A stretch of 7,733 bases of DNA from assembly GCA_020025595.1 (NCBI GenBank), contig JAHHRV010000031.1:1-7733 (forward strand), in the 5' to 3' direction. Of the stretch, positions 6,713 to 7,733 are shown one piece after another (within the stretch, counting starts at the first letter, position 1; each line of letters starts with the position of its first letter). The DNA is from Oscillospiraceae bacterium. GTDB taxonomy: Bacteria; Bacillota; Clostridia; Oscillospirales; Oscillospiraceae. The notes under the pieces were generated by a model. It had not been told where the DNA came from. It made no database searches and saw only the letters and a program-made list of their open reading frames with translations. The translations under genes and the position numbers were made by a program.

Positions 6713-6743
6713 CCCAATTTCAATATAATACTACCCAAAATCA
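6710..6743 (-). promoter_or_regulatory. Two 21-bp-spaced direct repeats, candidate AraC-family operator
   Basis: CTACCCAA occurs at 6710-6717 and again at 6731-6738, exactly 21 bp apart; extending to 13 bases (6710-6722 and 6731-6743) gives 11 identities, pattern CTACCCAAwwTCA. On the minus strand this is TGAwwTTGGGTAG. Direct half-sites two helical turns apart are the known layout for AraC-type dimers, as at araI. The near copy ends at the weak -35; the far copy overlaps the stop codon of the AraC-family gene itself. The protein next door is the natural candidate to bind. Confidence 0.68.
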
Positions 6744-7712
6744 GTATTTCGGAGAACCGATGCTATTCTCCCGCTTATAGTCCTTGGGCGATACCCCAAA
6801 TTTCCGCTTGAAGGCTGCAGAAAAATTACTGGGCTTGGAATATCCAATCAAGGCAGAGATCTGGGTCACATTCAAATTGCTCTCCAAAAGCATGACTGAC
6901 GCCCTTTTCAGTCTCTGTTCAATGATGTAGGCATGAACAGAGATTCCATACAGGGACGAAAAGCCTTTGGTCAGCTTGGACACACTCACATTGACCTTTT
7001 GGGCCAGCTCCTCACAGCTGGGGGCGAAGGCCAGCTCGCTGTCGATGATTTTTCGGGCATCTTCGATCATGTTTCGGTCACTCTTGGAGATACTGTCTGA
7101 AGTTAGGATTTCGATTTCCAGCAGGGCACTGAGGTACACGCTGAGTAGTTCCGATATTTTACTTTCCAAAAACAGATATCCCAAGCCGCCTCGGAATTTT
7201 TCAAATTCCTGAAGTTCTGCCAAAACATGCTCCATATAGGGTGTGATATTGATTTTGGAAACGCCATGAAAGAGCTTGTCCTGATATGTCTCGATTTCAC
7301 GTTCTTCAAAGTAGGATTCCATCAGGTGATTGAAATAAGCAATCGGAATTTTCACGGATTTGAATAGGAAATGTCGATTTCCTCCATAGCATACGGTTTC
7401 GATTTTTCCGTGTCCTCTGTAAATACAGGATTCACCTTTGTGCAGTTCCAGATGCTCAGGGCTGCCCTCCACCTGCCAAGAAATTCCCTCATCCAAACAG
7501 AACATGATTTGAATGAAGTCCGCACTATTGCTGCCTTCGGCATTCATGGCTTCAAAATAGGTCATTTCCCAGCTTGAAAATACCACATTCTGCTTGGTGA
7601 CTACCTGAGAGATGGTACCGCTTCCCATTTCTGGAGGCAGCTCCATGACCACCGATTGCGGTGAATTGGAGAACAGATCCTGATACAAGGTATTCATGTA
7701 TTGGTTGGTCAC
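6741..7712 (-). CDS. AraC-family transcriptional activator, PchR/YbtA-like
   Basis: This 323-residue protein has an N-terminal ligand-sensing region and a C-terminal AraC DNA-binding domain. The latter has two helix-turn-helix units: about 232-256 (CEELAQKVNVSVSKLTKGFS, then SLYG) and about 281-313 (NVTQISALIGYSKPSNFSAA, then FKRKFGVSPKDYK), with the family's closing FG-SP--Y pattern. The sensor region (FIQIMFCLDEG, GESCIYRGHGK) and the following helix FLESKISELLSVYLSALLEI resemble PchR and YbtA, which activate siderophore uptake genes when the ferric siderophore is bound; this is recognition by eye. It lies 113 bases before the S-component gene in the same direction, with matching 21-bp-spaced direct repeats between. 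The start is taken as GTG at 7712, because GGAGG (7724-7720) lies 7 nt upstream; the frame also runs to the window edge, where GTG at 7733 has no visible ribosome site. Its own promoter is outside the window. Confidence 0.9.
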   Translation of the reverse strand: MTNQYMNTLYQDLFSNSPQSVVMELPPEMGSGTISQVVTKQNVVFSSWEMTYFEAMNAEGSNSADFIQIMFCLDEGISWQVEGSPEHLELHKGESCIYRGHGKIETVCYGGNRHFLFKSVKIPIAYFNHLMESYFEEREIETYQDKLFHGVSKINITPYMEHVLAELQEFEKFRGGLGYLFLESKISELLSVYLSALLEIEILTSDSISKSDRNMIEDARKIIDSELAFAPSCEELAQKVNVSVSKLTKGFSSLYGISVHAYIIEQRLKRASVMLLESNLNVTQISALIGYSKPSNFSAAFKRKFGVSPKDYKRENSIGSPKY

Positions 7713-7724
7713 AAGGGTTCCTCC
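7710..7724 (-). promoter_or_regulatory. Ribosome site fixing the GTG start of the AraC-family gene
   Basis: AAAGGAGG ends at 7720 on the minus strand and is followed after 7 nt by GTG (7712-7710). This choice makes the gene complete within the window, although its reading frame stays open to the edge. Confidence 0.8.
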
Positions 7725-7733
7725 TTTTGGCAC

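Noticed and set aside
6725..6730. Alternative -10 (TATTAT on the minus strand) between the two direct repeats
   Set aside because: No convincing -35 lies 16-18 nt upstream, and the position between two activator half-sites is less sensible than the TAAAAT at 6689-6684.
6628..6740. Riboswitch in the leader of the transport operon
   Set aside because: Vitamin-type ECF operons often have one, but the predicted leader is only about 50 nt and shows a single perfect palindrome with no cobalamin, thiamine or FMN-type conserved core.
7713..7733. Start of the AraC-family gene at GTG 7733
   Set aside because: This stretch contains the GGAGG that serves the GTG at 7712; no ribosome site can be seen for 7733 because it is at the window edge.

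Overview
The window holds one compact, single-strand gene cluster, read from right to left on the minus strand. It looks like a regulated transport operon from a Gram-positive bacterium of the Bacillota, probably a mid-GC gut-type clostridium. The reasons are strong AGGAGG-type ribosome sites about 7-8 nt before most starts, two GTG starts, touching or overlapping genes, and energy-coupling-factor (ECF) components of a kind common in that phylum. The species cannot be named from the sequence.

Layout in transcription order: (1) 7712-6741, an AraC-family activator whose sensor region resembles the PchR/YbtA siderophore regulators; (2) 6740-6628, a control region with two 21-bp-spaced direct repeats, a promoter candidate and a perfect 20-bp-arm inverted repeat; (3) 6627-6022, a six-helix membrane protein that looks like an ECF substrate-binding (S) component of the Trep_Strep type; (4) a terminator-like hairpin at 6007-5977; (5) 5961-5185, the ECF transmembrane coupling protein EcfT; (6) 5188-1964, a 1074-residue protein that joins a two-domain ECF ATPase (about 480 aa) in frame to a complete exporter-fold ABC half-transporter (594 aa), with a perfect ribosome site and ATG kept at the join; (7) 1963-218, a second exporter-fold half-transporter, the likely heterodimer partner; (8) 206-1, the first 68 residues of a DtxR/MntR-family metal-dependent repressor that runs off the left edge.

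As a whole the cluster looks like an iron- or metal-linked uptake operon. An exporter-fold pair next to a PchR/YbtA-like activator recalls yersiniabactin import by YbtPQ. The DtxR-type repressor and the ECF module recall the equibactin locus of Streptococcus equi. Substrate identity is inference. No siderophore biosynthesis gene lies in the window, so the substrate could come from other organisms, or the synthesis genes could lie outside.

The most unusual points are the fused three-ATPase polypeptide, which ties an ECF importer motor to an exporter-fold transporter, and the control region, where direct repeats suited to the AraC protein sit upstream of a dyad with DtxR-box-like half-sites that covers the predicted transcription start. 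Together these suggest a two-input switch (ligand present, metal low) encoded at the two ends of the same cluster. There is no gene-free stretch longer than 113 bases, and no tRNA, rRNA, mobile element or CRISPR was seen.
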